A stretch of DNA of 64,000 nt from Apostichopus japonicus (GCF_037975245.1 NC_092564.1:25036984-25100983), one strand, 5' to 3'; counted from the first letter of the stretch, positions 52,551 to 64,000 are shown. A program made the numbers and translations. The notes: generated by a model not told the origin, from the letters alone.

Positions 52551-53018
52551 GCTACAGTGTGGTGGTTTGTATGCATGCTACAGTGTGGTGGTTTGTATGC
52601 ATGCTACAGTGTGGTGGTTTGTATGCATGCTACAGTGTGGTGGTTTGTATGCATGCTACAGTGTGGTGGTTTGTATGCATGCTACAGTGTGGTGGTTTGT
52701 ATGCATGCTACAGTGTGGTGGTTTGTATGCATGCTACAGTGTGGTGGTTTGTATGCATGCTACAGTGTGGTGGTTTGTATGCATGCTACAGTGTGGTGGT
52801 TTGTATGCATGCTACAGTGTGGTGGTTTGTATGCATGCTACAGTGTGGTGGTTTGTATGCATGCTACAGTGTGGTGGTTTGTATGCATGCTACAGTGTGG
52901 TGGTTTGTATGCATGCTACAGTGTGGTGGTTTGTATGCATGCTACAGTGTGGTGGTTTGTATGCATGCTACAGTGTGGTGGTTTGTATGCATGCTACAGT
53001 GTGGTGGTTTGTATGCAT
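52551..53018. repeat. 26-bp minisatellite, 18 identical copies
   Basis: The unit GCTACAGTGTGGTGGTTTGT followed by ATGCAT is repeated without a single change over 468 bp (18 x 26). Because 26 is not a multiple of three, each frame cycles through all registers every 78 bp, and all three plus-strand frames stay open; the resulting 176-203-residue ORFs are artefacts. Each unit holds the alternating purine-pyrimidine stretch GTATGCATGC. STAT intron 1. Confidence 0.95.
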
Positions 53019-55614
53019 GCTGTACCTTGGCAGCAATGGAAATGGTAAAACATTTTAGTTTGTGCGATGCAGAATTTCCCTGTGCTAGATTGAGTGATTT
53101 AGTACGTATTTAAAAGCTTCAGTGCAGTCAAATGGGTTAAATCATAGATCAGTAGGATTTATGGGTATTCAAATGTGTGTGAATATACGGGCCAAGAATT
53201 TCATGATGTTAGCCACTTGTTAGCCACAAAATGCTAAGTGCTCAAACAGTCTGCTTGCTAAAGTCAAGTTCACGCTGGCAAATTACTGCACACATGCAGA
53301 TAGTAGCCCCATGTAATGTTTGCTGATAGTAAGCACTATAATACAAGGCTTAATAATACTATTGCTGTCGACCATATTGAAAATCATGTGATCTGTTTAC
53401 TGATGATTGTTGTAGCCTACCTGTTTAAATATAATGTTCTTAATGTCAGTAAAATGTAAGTTCCTGCTGGTAAACATCGAAAGTCTGGCCGATTCACATG
53501 ATAGTATACAATACTTTTGTACTGTAATATTAAAAAAACAAAATTTTACAATAAAATTTTATCATAATATATCATTGTACCATGTAATAATACTATAAGT
53601 TTTACCTATATTTTATTATTATAATAAAATATTATTGTATGATACTATGTGAAATGTGTAGTACTGTCTGAACCATATTATTGTAGATATTTTATATCAC
53701 TGTATGTTATTATGATACCCATATTATTGTATGATACTATGTGAATTGGATGGCTATTCACTGGCATTCAGCCAGTTAATATCCTGAGTTTTGAGGCTTG
53801 GAATATAACATGATTTATGGTGAAGTTTTGGTACTTGGTAATGTCATCAAACTTCCTGCTCAATGCAAAAACAAGATGTATTCAGGACTCAGTGGAATTG
53901 TATATATATTCTAAGACATTAAATTGTCAAACTTGAGTGGAGATCACCTCTAGATGTGATCTTGAAAATGAGTACAGTGTTTACTTGGACTTGTAAACCT
54001 GTAATGAGTAATGCCAAGGGCTAAATATGCTAGAAAGTCTTATAAATGGTCACAAACATCACTCATGTTCAAACTCAATTTTACTGCCAACCTCAATGAA
54101 TTTGGTCAAAGTAGGGTTCGTTCAGTTTTCAATGCCCTTTCATGTTTAGGAATCTGAATGCTAAAATGAAGCGTGTTTTCTACATCAGGTTTACCTGTTT
54201 GGACTTTGAGGGCAAGAGGAGGGGGAGAGGGACATTGGGAGGGGGACATGGGGGAGGGGGGAGAGGGACTAGGGAGACAAGTATCAGCAGAAACCAAAAT
54301 TAACACTGAACTAGAAAACAACAAGGACTGCACAATTGTGAGAGTGTCCAGAAAGTTGTCACTGTTTATCTTGTTATGACTAAAATGATTATGAAAAACG
54401 GAAATGTTCAAAGGAGAGTGGAGGAGGGATGGATTTTTCACTTAACAGTGAACAAAAGCAACTTTGCAGTGGACTGATTCGATGAATTGTGCAAAGAAGG
54501 CCACTTGTGATGCTTTTTATTGGATTTGAATTTATGTAGCTTTGCTCTTGAAAGCAAAGATATGTAAAGTATTGTAAAATGTTTTTATGCAGTAACTCTG
54601 TAGTAATTAATTTAATGCAAGTTGGCTTAATTATCTTGGTATCCTAGTTATACATGTAGTCTGTACTATATGTTCAAACCATTGTAATGCTTAAACAGCA
54701 AATACTGATTACCGATTATTGGGCCGATTCCGATTATTTGAAAAAAGAAAATATCCCGTTTATACGAAATCGGCAATAAAGTATGTGATAGAAACAATTA
54801 TTGTTGTGATTTTCCTCTGTTTCCTTTTGCTTTCATTGTAAAAACGGCTCTTATGTATCTTTTTGTATGTACCAAATCACCTCTGGAATTTCGTGGAAAG
54901 AAAAAAATGTAACCTGTTAATGGCTTGAAATGTGCTAAGAATAGTTACTCAAAATATCCATCTCAAAAAGTATATCAGTCAAAACCATCCATCCTTCAAT
55001 CTTTACCAAAGTGTAAATTTTAATTACATATTCATTACTTTCCGACATTATTTTGTACTTATTTTCAGTATTATTCCGTTTATGAACAACTAGATATGTT
55101 ACAAACTTGAAGTTATACATCCTTATTCGTTACCTATTTAACTCCATTCAAGTTCAACTTAGAAAATGTAAGCTTAGGCCAATCAAACTGAACAGCAAAT
55201 GGTACCATTGTAACTTGTTATATAATTACTGTCGGATGTTACCAGCTTGATGTAAAGAAATCATAACAACTAGAAACTACTCTAATATTGTTTTTTTTTC
55301 ACATGAAAAATTTGCGATCTACTTGTGCATAATTGACTTGAGCAAAATTGTAGACCATATTCCGAGACCTGTTTACAACGTAACAACCTAGTGATAGGCC
55401 TAATGCGACGGCTATGGATTTGAGGCATATCACCATTTCTGCCAAAATTAAATTAATTTTGAGGGCATTGCAGCAAACATCAAAAGGTTGAAAAAAATGG
55501 AGATAAGAGGGGCCACAGTAAAAGGGATGTAATGGGCAGGGAAGTATGGCCCTTTGCAAATTGTGAGAAAAAGGAACATCAAATTACAAATTAGTCCATG
55601 TATATACATTTTTA
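53019..55614. other. STAT intron 1, between the minisatellites
   Basis: AT-rich. A near-duplicate 25-bp word (ATATTATTGTATGATACTAT) occurs near 53631 and 53729. A G-rich tract lies near 54220-54275. No coding exon found. Confidence 0.45.
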
Positions 55615-57197
55615 TTAAAATGTTACTGCAGCTACTGTACAGTTAACCCTCTACTAATATTTGTAGCCTGTACAGTTTTATTAATATGTTACTGTAGCTG
55701 CAGTCAACCTTCTACTACCATTTTTAGCCTGTACAGCTTTATTAATATGTTAAGTACTGTAGCTACAGTCAACCCTCTACTACTATTTGTAGCCTGTACA
55801 GTTTTATTAAAATGTTACAGTAGCTACAGTCAACCTTCTACTACTATGTGTAGCCTGTACAGCTTGATTAATATGTTACTGTAGCTACAGTAAACCTTCT
55901 ACTACTATATGTAGCCTGTATACTTTTATGTTACTGTAGCTACAGTCAACCTTCTACTACTATATGTAGCCTGTATACTTTTATATATATGTTACTGTAG
56001 CTACAGTCAACCTTCTACTACTATATGTAGCCTGTATACTTTTATATATATGTTACTGTAGCTACAGTCAACCTTCTACTACTATATGTAGCCTGTATAC
56101 TTTTATATATATGTTACTGTAGCTACAGTCAACCTTCTACTACTATATGTAGCCTGTATACTTTTATATATATGTTACTGTAGCTACAGTCAACCTTCTA
56201 CTACTATATGTAGCCTGTATACTTTTATATATATGTTACTGTAGCTACAGTCAACCTTCTACTACTATATGTAGCCTGTATACTTTTATATATATGTTAC
56301 TGTAGCTACAGTCAACCTTCTACTACTATATGTAGCCTGTATACTTTTATATATATGTTACTGTAGCTACAGTCAACCTTCCACTACTATCTGTAGCCTG
56401 TATACTTTTATATATATGTTACTGTAGCTACAGTCAACCTTCTACTACTATATGTAGCCTGTATACTTTTATATATATGTTACTGTAGCTACAGTCAACC
56501 TTCCACTACTATATGTAGCCTGTATACTTTTATATATATGTTACTGTAGCTACAGTCAACCTTCTACTACTATATGTAGCCTGTATACTTTTATATATAT
56601 GTTACTGTAGCTACAGTCAACCTTCCACTACTATCTGTAGCCTGTATACTTTTATATATATGTTACTGTAGCTACAGTCAACCTTCTACTACTATATGTA
56701 GCCTGTATACTTTTATATATATGTTACTGTAGCTACAGTCAACCTTCTACTACTATATGTAGCCTGTATACTTTTATATATATGTTACTGTAGCTACAGT
56801 CAACCTTCCACTACTATCTGTAGCCTGTATACTTTTATATATATGTTACTGTAGCTACAGTCAACCTTCTACTACTATATGTAGCCTGTATACTTTTATA
56901 TATATGTTACTGTAGCTACAGTCAACCTTCTACTACTATATGTAGCCTGTATACTTTTATATATATGTTACTGTAGCTACAGTCAACCTTCCACTACTAT
57001 ATGTAGCCTGTATACTTTTATATATATGTTACTGTAGCTACAGTCAACCTTCCACTACTATCTGTAGCCTGTATACTTTTATATATATGTTACTGTAGCT
57101 ACAGTCAACCTTCTACTACTATATGTAGCCTGTATACTTTTATATATATGTTACTGTAGCTACAGTCAACCTTCCACTACTATCTGTAGCCTGTATA
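55615..57197. repeat. 61-bp minisatellite, about 26 copies
   Basis: The core unit contains GTTACTGTAGCTACAGTCAA, then CCTTCTACTACTATATGTAG and CCTGTATACTTTTATATATA. Units from about 55926 on are near identical at 61-bp spacing; those at 55615-55925 are diverged and of uneven length, so expansion ran mainly at the right side. Two linked variants (CCTTCCAC instead of CCTTCTAC, often with ATCTG instead of ATATG) are scattered among later units. Each unit carries the perfect palindrome ACTGTAGCTACAGT. Confidence 0.95.
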
Positions 57198-59850
57198 CAT
57201 ACTTGACTGTAGCTAGTATGACAGTATTACATCATCATGTCACATTAAACATGTTGAAGAGAAACTACTCACTAAGAGAAATGTTTGTTATATGATAATG
57301 TACGCAGGCTTGGTACAATATCATATATGCAGTCCACTAAACGTACTGACACTTTGCTTTGTTTTGAGTAATTAACCATTGAGGTACTACTGAAGTAGAT
57401 TACTGTAAGTGGCACAGTTCATGCAGAGACCTGCTTTGCTGTGAATGTTTTGCAGGCCATTCGATGATGGTTGTCTGAAGAATAACAGATCATCTCTTGC
57501 AGTTTTCAAACAAATAATCAAACTTTTTGCTCGTTTGCTGACATATATATTTGTACGACAGCAGATGTTAGGCTGAATGTGGTATTATGTCATTGTCGTC
57601 CTGTATAAAAATGTTTGCAATCTGTGCGCAGTCGCACGCTACAGCAGGTTATAGACAGTACAGTAGGCAGGAAATTAACGTCATGCTCTAATTAAGGTCT
57701 GTAGTCCTCACAAGATTTCAAAGCACCTCCAGATTCATAAAACATTTAACATCCATCGATATTGCCCGTCAAGAAAACTTGTGTAGAATCTAGCCAAACT
57801 CATTATTTAATTAAATTGTAAATTTAATGAGGAAAAGTGTAGTTCACATTAATCATAAATTTCAAATTTTGAGTTTTAAATTTTTTGTTAAATTGCAGAG
57901 AGTGATGTTACAGTAATGAAAAAAAACCATGATATTTGTGTAGATGGATTCTTTATACTTCCTTTTATACCCGGGATGATTTTCACATAGTAGGCACAAT
58001 GTTAGTCTTGAAATTGTTATAGTCCAAGCAGTAAAGGAAAAGGAAGAATTTGTTTATTGTTGGTAATGTTTCTAAAGCTATTTCGGTGTTCAAGATATTC
58101 CCTATTGAAATACTCTTAACCTCTGGAATGTTCCTTTAAGGCTAAAATTGAAGATGAAGAAATTGTGATACATGTATAGTATTTCATTTGAGACCATAAA
58201 TTGGTTGGTTTGTTTTCCCCATCAAGTTTTTTGTGTTGCATCTGAGCATCTGACCTAATGGTCTGTGTATAATAAGTCACTTAAAACTGTCACTCAGTCA
58301 CTTAAAGTCTCAATATACAGTACATGTTTGCTGATGAATTTCGGAAAACAAACTTCCGAAGCAGAATCAATGTTTCTTATTCTAAATTATGCACTCTGAC
58401 CAGGTGGGTTTAATGGAGAAAAGCTGTCGCAATCGAAAGAAAGAAATTTGTTTTCTGTTGCCCTTTATGGCGCGAACGATTTACTGTAAAATCACTGCGA
58501 CCGCCCATATCAGCATATTCATTACACAAATGAAACCTATATTTACTAGTATTGTCCTCTTTTCTTACCTAATTTCATGGAGGAAATGTCTGAAAATACC
58601 TGTTTATTCTTTGCAATGGAAGGAAATGCCACAATTTTGCAAGCTACATCGGTAAGACCAAAAAAAAGATACTATGCAAATATGGACCTAACATAGGCTA
58701 GCACACAGGCCTAACGGTCGTAAACTAAACAAAAAAGATTTGATTAGCTTATGATCTGTTGGGGCGGGCCTTGCATATTTTGATTGAAGTTTGTAGAATG
58801 TACGGACTTCGTTTAACAATCTGGCAAATTTTATTCAGCTCAAAATGTTTAACGACGGATAACTCAATAAAAATAATGGTTATTAACATGAAAATTGCAT
58901 AACTCGTTGTTGTTTTCACTGAGCTTTTAGGGCAGTAAGCTGGAAAGGTCGAAGTTAAAATTTGGCAAACACAAGTTGAGACTTTAAAACTGATGAACAA
59001 TCTCAGCTGTTTAAACCTGGGTCATTTTCTCAAACCTTAGAAGTGGTTCATAACAATACAACCTGGGCTCTTGGTAGTGCTTTGTAATGTCAGTCTACCA
59101 CGACAACATACTGTATCTAAATTAATTTTTTTGCATGAAGTCATCCTTTAAGGATTGTCCATGATGGTTACATGTTAAATTTGTGAAAGTGTTCATTTTC
59201 ACTGTACGGTTGTATTATGGTCATAAATCTGCAAAGATACTCCTGGTTTTTACGAACAAGTATTAATGTCTGTCTATACATACACCTACAGACAGATAGA
59301 TAGATATCTGAGACCCAGCAATAGGACAATTTTCAGCCTTGCCCTTGACAGCTTTGCAAAGCTGCGTTTTCATATAAATACAAAGTTTTTTGCGATCAAG
59401 GCTTAGTTTGCATATATAAGCCCACACACAGTGGAGCAGGATGTGGCAGGTGGGCTGTACAATGTGGAATATTTTTAATACATGTTTGCAGTGTGTTACA
59501 CATATGATATACTGCCATTTTAGAATAAATCGTTGCTGGGACTATTTGTGAGCTATTTTTAAATCAATTGTATCCGTAGAACTACGAACTGGAAGTACTG
59601 TATGACTGAATTGTTGTGTCAGTAAATCTGTAAGAATGGAGGCAGTCTCACTGCCAACGGCAACATTTGAGATTAATTCCACATCTTGGTCAACATGTCT
59701 GAAGGGAAATCTTTGCGGTTTATTTACAATCATGGAAATATCGCATTTAGTTTGTGCAGCTAATCGTCACTTGCATAAGAGTTGACACATTGTTAATGGA
59801 CATATAATGGGTTCCATCTTGAATAGTTACTATAGGTAAAGCTCTTCAAT
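57198..59850. other. STAT intron 1, distal part
   Basis: AT-rich with no exon I can support. At 58330-58360 there is a short hairpin (TTCGGAA with TTCCGAA). ORFs at 58389-58655 and 58749-59000 show no family motif. Confidence 0.4.
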
Positions 59851-59865
59851 GTTGAATATATCAAT

Positions 59866-60067
59866 TTACTTCGCTCCTCGCTTACCTGTCTCCTCAAAAC
59901 CTTAGCACCTCATTCTACCATGCCTATAATGTCCTCGGTCACATTTTAACACTGCGCGCCCTCTATGACTGGCTTCCCGGACGTTGCCCTTCCTTCTCAT
60001 TCTACCATTTAAGGTGCCAACATGCGTTTTCTCGATCGGAACATGTCCTTCAGAGTTCGTCCTTACG
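59866..60067. repeat. Dispersed repeat X, copy 2, with probable target duplication
   Basis: Starts TTTACTTCGCTCCTCGCTTA and continues through TTCTACCATGCCTATAATG and CTCTATGACTGGCTTCCCGG. It is flanked by similar words GTTGAATATATCAATT (59851) and GTTGAATATATATCAGTT (60068), probably a target site duplication, though AT-rich. Confidence 0.62.
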
Positions 60068-60421
60068 GTTGAATATATATCAGTTCAATTGATGCGCCTT
60101 CTTCATGCGAGGTGAATTACATTTGATTCGCTGTTTACCATGTACAGTTTTTACATTTGCAGGGATAAAATTTCTTTCGTTGATTTTACAAATAGTTGAC
60201 TGATTTTTTGGATAACACGCAGTGCCTTTGCCAGATGTCCGTTGGATTTGGCTTGTGTGTTTGTTGTTGCAGTGTTTTGGATTTTCTGTGTATTTGATGT
60301 GTCGTTTTTTACTTATAAGTAATACTGTATTATGTTTGTGAAAACAAATAACCATTATGCCCTAACTGATGTTTAATTAATTAATTGATTTATTGAGTAA
60401 AGTCTCCTTCACTTTTTAACG

Positions 60422-60495
60422 TCAGTATGTGTTAACTAGTATGCGTTAGTATGTGTTAGTATGCGTTAGTATGTGTTAGTATGCGTCAGTATGCT
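60422..60495. repeat. Short tandem repeat GTTAGTATGYG
   Basis: About six copies of an 11-bp unit alternating AGTATGTGTT and AGTATGCGTT. Confidence 0.85.
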
Positions 60496-61168
60496 TTAGG
60501 CTTCTTATGCCTCAATCGTTTCAGTATATTTCTTTTCTATTGTAACATAAGCATTCAATTGTAAGGAAGTGAGATTAGGTCATTAAATTGAAAGAGATAA
60601 TCAGATTGTTTGCTTCTATTTATTAGGAACCCCTCCATCTCACAATTTGTCTAGAGGGCTTACTTGACAAATTTAAGCAGTTTCCTTCTGCAACCTGTAC
60701 ACAACCCCTGGAAACATAGAAACGGTATAGACGTCTGACTTGCCTAATTAATTATCAACTGGATGATGCCTATATGCAAATCATAAGGAATTAAATAAAT
60801 AAAAAAAAGTGTGCAATAATATCTAATTTCCATGGAAACTGCTGTCCCAGAATGCAATTGGGTATTCATGGTTGAAACAGAACAGCAAGAGTAAGATGAA
60901 CCGCACAACAAGAATAACAGGAGTAACAATATACTGTAGCAAAGCCAGCAGTAGTCTGTGTATCTTCTGTGACCAGCCACCCGGCTTACTGAAGTAATAA
61001 TAATAATAATAATAATAATTAGTCTTATATAGAGGAGAATCCAACCAAAAGGTTGCTCAATGCGCTTTACAGATAATGTGTAGCATTAAAGAACATAAAT
61101 CAGTTTTAAAAGCATGTTTGAATTGTGAATCAATTTCCCGCAGATGGACTGGCAGAGAATTCCATAAG

Positions 61169-61304
61169 TGCGGGCGGAATAGCAGAAACTGCGATCACCA
61201 AAAGTTCTCGTGCGTGTCACAGGAACAGTAAGTTGGATAAGGTCGTGAAGATATTCGGGCGTACCATACTTTAATGCCCTGAACACCAGTATCAGAATTG
61301 TATA
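61169..61304. repeat. 136-bp perfect direct repeat, left copy
   Basis: Identical base for base to 62266-62401. The sequence is LINE coding DNA, so the pair is a duplication of target rather than part of the insert. Confidence 0.92.
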
Positions 61305-62265
61305 ATTTACTTCATTCCCCACTTACCTGTCTCCCCACAACCTATGCACCGCATTCTACCGTGTCTAGAATGCCCTGGTAATCTTTTAACACTGTACACC
61401 CTCACTGGCCCAAATGGCCTTCCTTCATTTTTCTACCCACAAAGTGTCTCAATGTGTTTTTCGGAGTTAGAAAAATTTTCGCGAAATTCGCCCGGATTAC
61501 CTTGGATTTATACTCTAGAAGTTTCCTATCAGGACTTCTGCACTTCCAAGGATCTTTTCCAGCCTGATAAGTATCCTTTTCTTGTAGGGAAGGGTGTTTT
61601 TGGGGGCTGTTTTTAGTGTACACTCTCGCCCATGCGTTCGTTTTTTCTTACGTAACGTTTTTAGGGTAACAGGTAGTAGCTCTGCGAGACTACTTCGTTC
61701 GTTGCCTATACCGCCTTGTTTACGCGGATAGGCATATATTTTCGTATGTACATGTTTCAGCTTTTCTTACTTTAAAAGATAATATGTTTGCTTGTTTCAT
61801 GTACCTTCGTTACTTCTTACGCTTTTGTGTGGGTTTTCCCCTTGTAGCGTAATTTGTAGCGTTGCCTATACCGCCTTGTTTACGCGGATAGGCATGTTTT
61901 TCCGTATGTACATGTGTTTCAGCTTTTCTTACTTAACATAAGATGTTTTGCTTCATATACTTCGTTAATTTTTACGCTTTCAGTGTGGGTTTTCACTTTT
62001 GTAGCGTAGTTGTAGCCACGTTCCGATATCTCCTAACCAATCGAGATAGTCGGCTCGTTTCGTTGTTTTTCATGTTAAGACGGGAGTATCCTTGATTTCA
62101 TATATTGTTGTATATTTTCATGTTTCCTCCAGTTGTTGCTACGTGCGCTCCCTGAGTCTCATGACTTGGGGTGTACCTCGTAGCCTTGTTCCCCCCTCCG
62201 CTGGTTCGCGGTTAGGGGGTTCTCTCCCTTATATACATGTTTCGTCCTTTTTACAAGTTTTTCGA
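61305..62265. mobile_element. Dispersed repeat X, copy 3: 961-bp unclassified insertion element
   Basis: Lies exactly between the two 136-bp repeats. It begins ATTTACTTCATTCCCCACTT, the same end as copies at 59866 and 63608, and ends TACAAGTTTTTCGA. Inside, a roughly 160-bp segment is repeated in tandem (61701-61860 and 61861-62015), each with a hairpin GCCTATACCGC...GCGGATAGGC. It has no long ORF with recognised motifs and no poly(A). Because all copies share the left end and differ in extent to the right, they look like 5'-truncated retro-copies on the minus strand whose 3' end is the left edge. The class is unknown. Confidence 0.6.
61701..62015. repeat. Twin 160-bp units with hairpins
   Basis: Both begin GTTGCCTATACCGCCTTGTT and run through CGTATGTACATG, TTTCAGCTTTTCTTACTT, GTGTGGGTTTT and TTGTAGCGTA. 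The 10-bp stems GCCTAT(A)CCGC and GCGGATAGGC pair around TTGTTTAC-type loops at 61704-61733 and 61864-61893. Confidence 0.78.
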
Positions 62266-62401
62266 TGCGGGCGGAATAGCAGAAACTGCGATCACCAAAA
62301 GTTCTCGTGCGTGTCACAGGAACAGTAAGTTGGATAAGGTCGTGAAGATATTCGGGCGTACCATACTTTAATGCCCTGAACACCAGTATCAGAATTGTAT
62401 A
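62266..62401. repeat. 136-bp perfect direct repeat, right copy
   Basis: Right partner of 61169-61304. The LINE frame upstream (minus strand) continues smoothly into this copy, while the LINE 3' tail continues from the left copy. Confidence 0.92.
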
Positions 62402-62830
62402 GTCAATCCGAGGGTTAACTGGAAGCCAGTGTGGATTGATTAGTGTAGGGGTTGTGCTGTTAAATCTAGGTAATCCAGTAACAATTCTAGCAGCTGTATT
62501 CTGAATTCCTTTGTAATCTTGCAAGTTGTTACAAGGTTGCTCCATATAAAAGAGAGTTTGAATAATCAAGCCTACTAGAAATGGTAGCATGGACAAGTTT
62601 TTCAGTTGATTCTCTATCTAGGTACCTGGTTAGTAAACTATATATATAAGAGAGACAAACACACCCATCATCAATGCAGTGTAGTAGGCTGGCATAGCTA
62701 AAGAGTACTTTCCCCAGGGTACGTCCATGCAGATTGAAATTGTCAGTTTCACTTTCCAAAGGTTTCACAGACGGTATGATTATATTAGTTTGCTTTCTCT
62801 CTGTGGCAAAAACATTGAAAGAAAGACAAC

Positions 62831-63607
62831 ATTTAATAAAATAAAATCACCCCATCATAATTTTATGTGACACTTCTCGATCAGTAAGAAGCAGAGTTTA
62901 TCGTTGTTTTAAGCTCAATACATGAAAAAAAAAAAGATGGTAGGTGACTTAACAGGTGGCATATTAGGAATTAACTGGATCAGTCTGGCCTACTTGTCAG
63001 TCTGCTGAATGGCAAGGCCATTTTGCCATCGTGTTTTTATGTAAGTACAGTAGGTACTAGAGATATTGAAGTTGACGACGACGATGTTGAAACGGAAACA
63101 TTATTTTTTATAAATTTATTTCTTTTTTTTTTTTTTCTTCTGCTTCTGCTGCCAGATCAGTTAGGCTATTGTGTAGAAAGTTTAGGAAACCAGTGCTGGG
63201 TACTAGATGGATTTGTTTATAAAACACTGTTGTAGCCTCACCTTTTTTGTCATTGTTTCAGAGAGAACATTCTGAGGCATTTTTGTGCATTATTTTGGTG
63301 CATGAAACACACATCTTTAATCTTAAATCTTACTAATTTATATGTCTATGCTTATAAATCAGAGGCTTGTAATAAATCACCCTTGATACAGGATCGCTGA
63401 CCAAATGTCTAAACTGCTCTCAGTCATAGCTCTAGGTAGTGAGGATGTTGTGTAATTTATGGCAATTGAGCTGCTACTGAATACACCTGGCTGAATAACT
63501 GTATACAGCGATACCACTAGTAGTCTGCAATGAAGAAAGCCTTGTTCACATAATTTGAGAACGTAAGGAGCTTCCGGATCCCATTTTTGCTGAGAGTTAG
63601 TAAAGCT
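62831..63607. other. Non-coding stretch
   Basis: AT-rich DNA with a poly(T) tract near 63120-63137. No exon recognised. Confidence 0.45.
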
Positions 63608-63920
63608 GAATATACTTCGTTCCTCGCTTACCTGTCTCCCCACAACCTTAGCACTCTCCTTCTACCGTGCCTAGAATGAACTGGTAACCATTTAACACTG
63701 TGCGTCCTCTATGACCGGACCCCCCCCCCCGGTCTATGCCCTTCTCATTCTACCATCCAAAGTGCCAACATTGTGCGTTTTGTTGTCCGTGTTTCATACA
63801 GCGATTTTCGTACGGAATTGGAACCTATGTTCTTGGTCTTTACCATAATTTGGATACTGAAGTATTACTGTACCACGCGTGCACAGCCCGATAAGTACCC
63901 TCTTTTAGTGTAAGTTTACA
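63608..63920. repeat. Dispersed repeat X, copy 4
   Basis: Begins ATACTTCGTTCCTCGCTTAC and includes CTTCTACCGTGCCTAGAATG and a C-run at 63721. It stays similar to the 961-bp copy as far as CCCGATAAGTACCCTCTTTT (near 63890-63905), so it is the second longest copy seen here. Confidence 0.65.
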
Positions 63921-64000
63921 TGCATGCAGTGCATACATGATCAGCTTTCTCCGTAATTCAGCATGTACTGTACCCTTGAAGACCATGCTCTTCCACCAAT

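Larger units (their letters stand above)
60994..62830 (-). mobile_element. CR1/L2-type LINE, 5'-truncated, interrupted by an insert
   Basis: Read on the minus strand from about 62830: RYLDRESTEKLVHATISSRL then DYSNSLLYG, KGIQNTAARIVTGLPRFNST, PHWLPVNPRIDYTILILVFR and ALKYGTPEYLHDLIQ, then TFGDRSFCYSAR. These are the connector and C-terminal blocks of CR1/L2-superfamily reverse transcriptase ORFs. The tail follows at 61168 down to 60994, with GCGCATTGAGCAACC and an (ATT)n end (60995-61018 on the plus strand is TAA repeats). Insert 61305-62265 splits it, and 136 bp are duplicated on both sides. Frame breaks make it inactive. Confidence 0.8.

Noticed and set aside
52443-53113. Three overlapping ORFs of 176-203 residues with repeating Val-Trp-Trp / Gly-Gly-Leu motifs
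   Set aside because: They are the same 26-bp minisatellite read in three registers, so not proteins.

Overview
This is metazoan genomic DNA: AT-rich, with GT-AG introns of 0.1 to 4 kb, long (TA)n tracts, minisatellites and many transposon remnants. A degenerin/acid-sensing ion channel gene, a STAT5-type first exon, hAT/Harbinger DNA transposons and L1/Tx1- and CR1/L2-type LINEs together suggest a marine invertebrate deuterostome, perhaps an echinoderm. The sequence alone does not prove the species.

Layout. 1-8.2 kb is mostly non-coding; it holds one possible first coding exon (4683-4743, SAM-like) and a frameshifted coding-like remnant (6670-6990). 8.29-10.04 kb is a Harbinger/PIF element with terminal inverted repeats, dense GGTCGAG/CTCGACC arrays, an N-terminal transposase exon on the minus strand, and a small nested MITE. 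11.9-18.4 kb holds two successive tandem duplications (unit about 1.2 kb, then about 1.65 kb), both associated with (TA)n tracts. The second copied the putative promoter and first coding exon of the channel gene.

16.2-29.0 kb is a complete plus-strand DEG/ENaC (ASIC-like) channel gene. It has two alternative first exons (1a, 1b) and seven shared exons. Either first exon gives an uninterrupted 503-residue protein when joined at consensus splice sites. Intron 4 carries a hAT element with a perfect 8-bp target duplication, itself interrupted by a 5'-truncated L1/Tx1-like LINE with an intact frame and poly(A). A related hAT copy lies in opposite orientation in intron 7, so the two face each other across exons 5-7.

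29-47.6 kb has no gene I can support; it holds LINE remnants, microsatellites and poly-G/C tracts. At 47,623-47,807 is the first coding exon of a STAT5-type transcription factor, plus strand. I find no second STAT exon before the window ends, so the following intron appears longer than 16 kb. It contains an exact 18-copy 26-bp minisatellite (52.55 kb), a roughly 26-copy 61-bp minisatellite (55.6-57.2 kb), a minus-strand CR1/L2-type LINE (61-62.8 kb) split by a 961-bp insert with a 136-bp perfect duplication, and three of the four copies I recognised of an unclassified dispersed repeat.

The channel and STAT genes are independent neighbours on the same strand. I saw no CRISPR array, rRNA, operon or viral gene. 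The best candidates for new biology are the duplicated channel first exon (four substitutions, all amino-acid changing), the inverted hAT pair around exons 5-7, and the 961-bp element with its unusually long target duplication.
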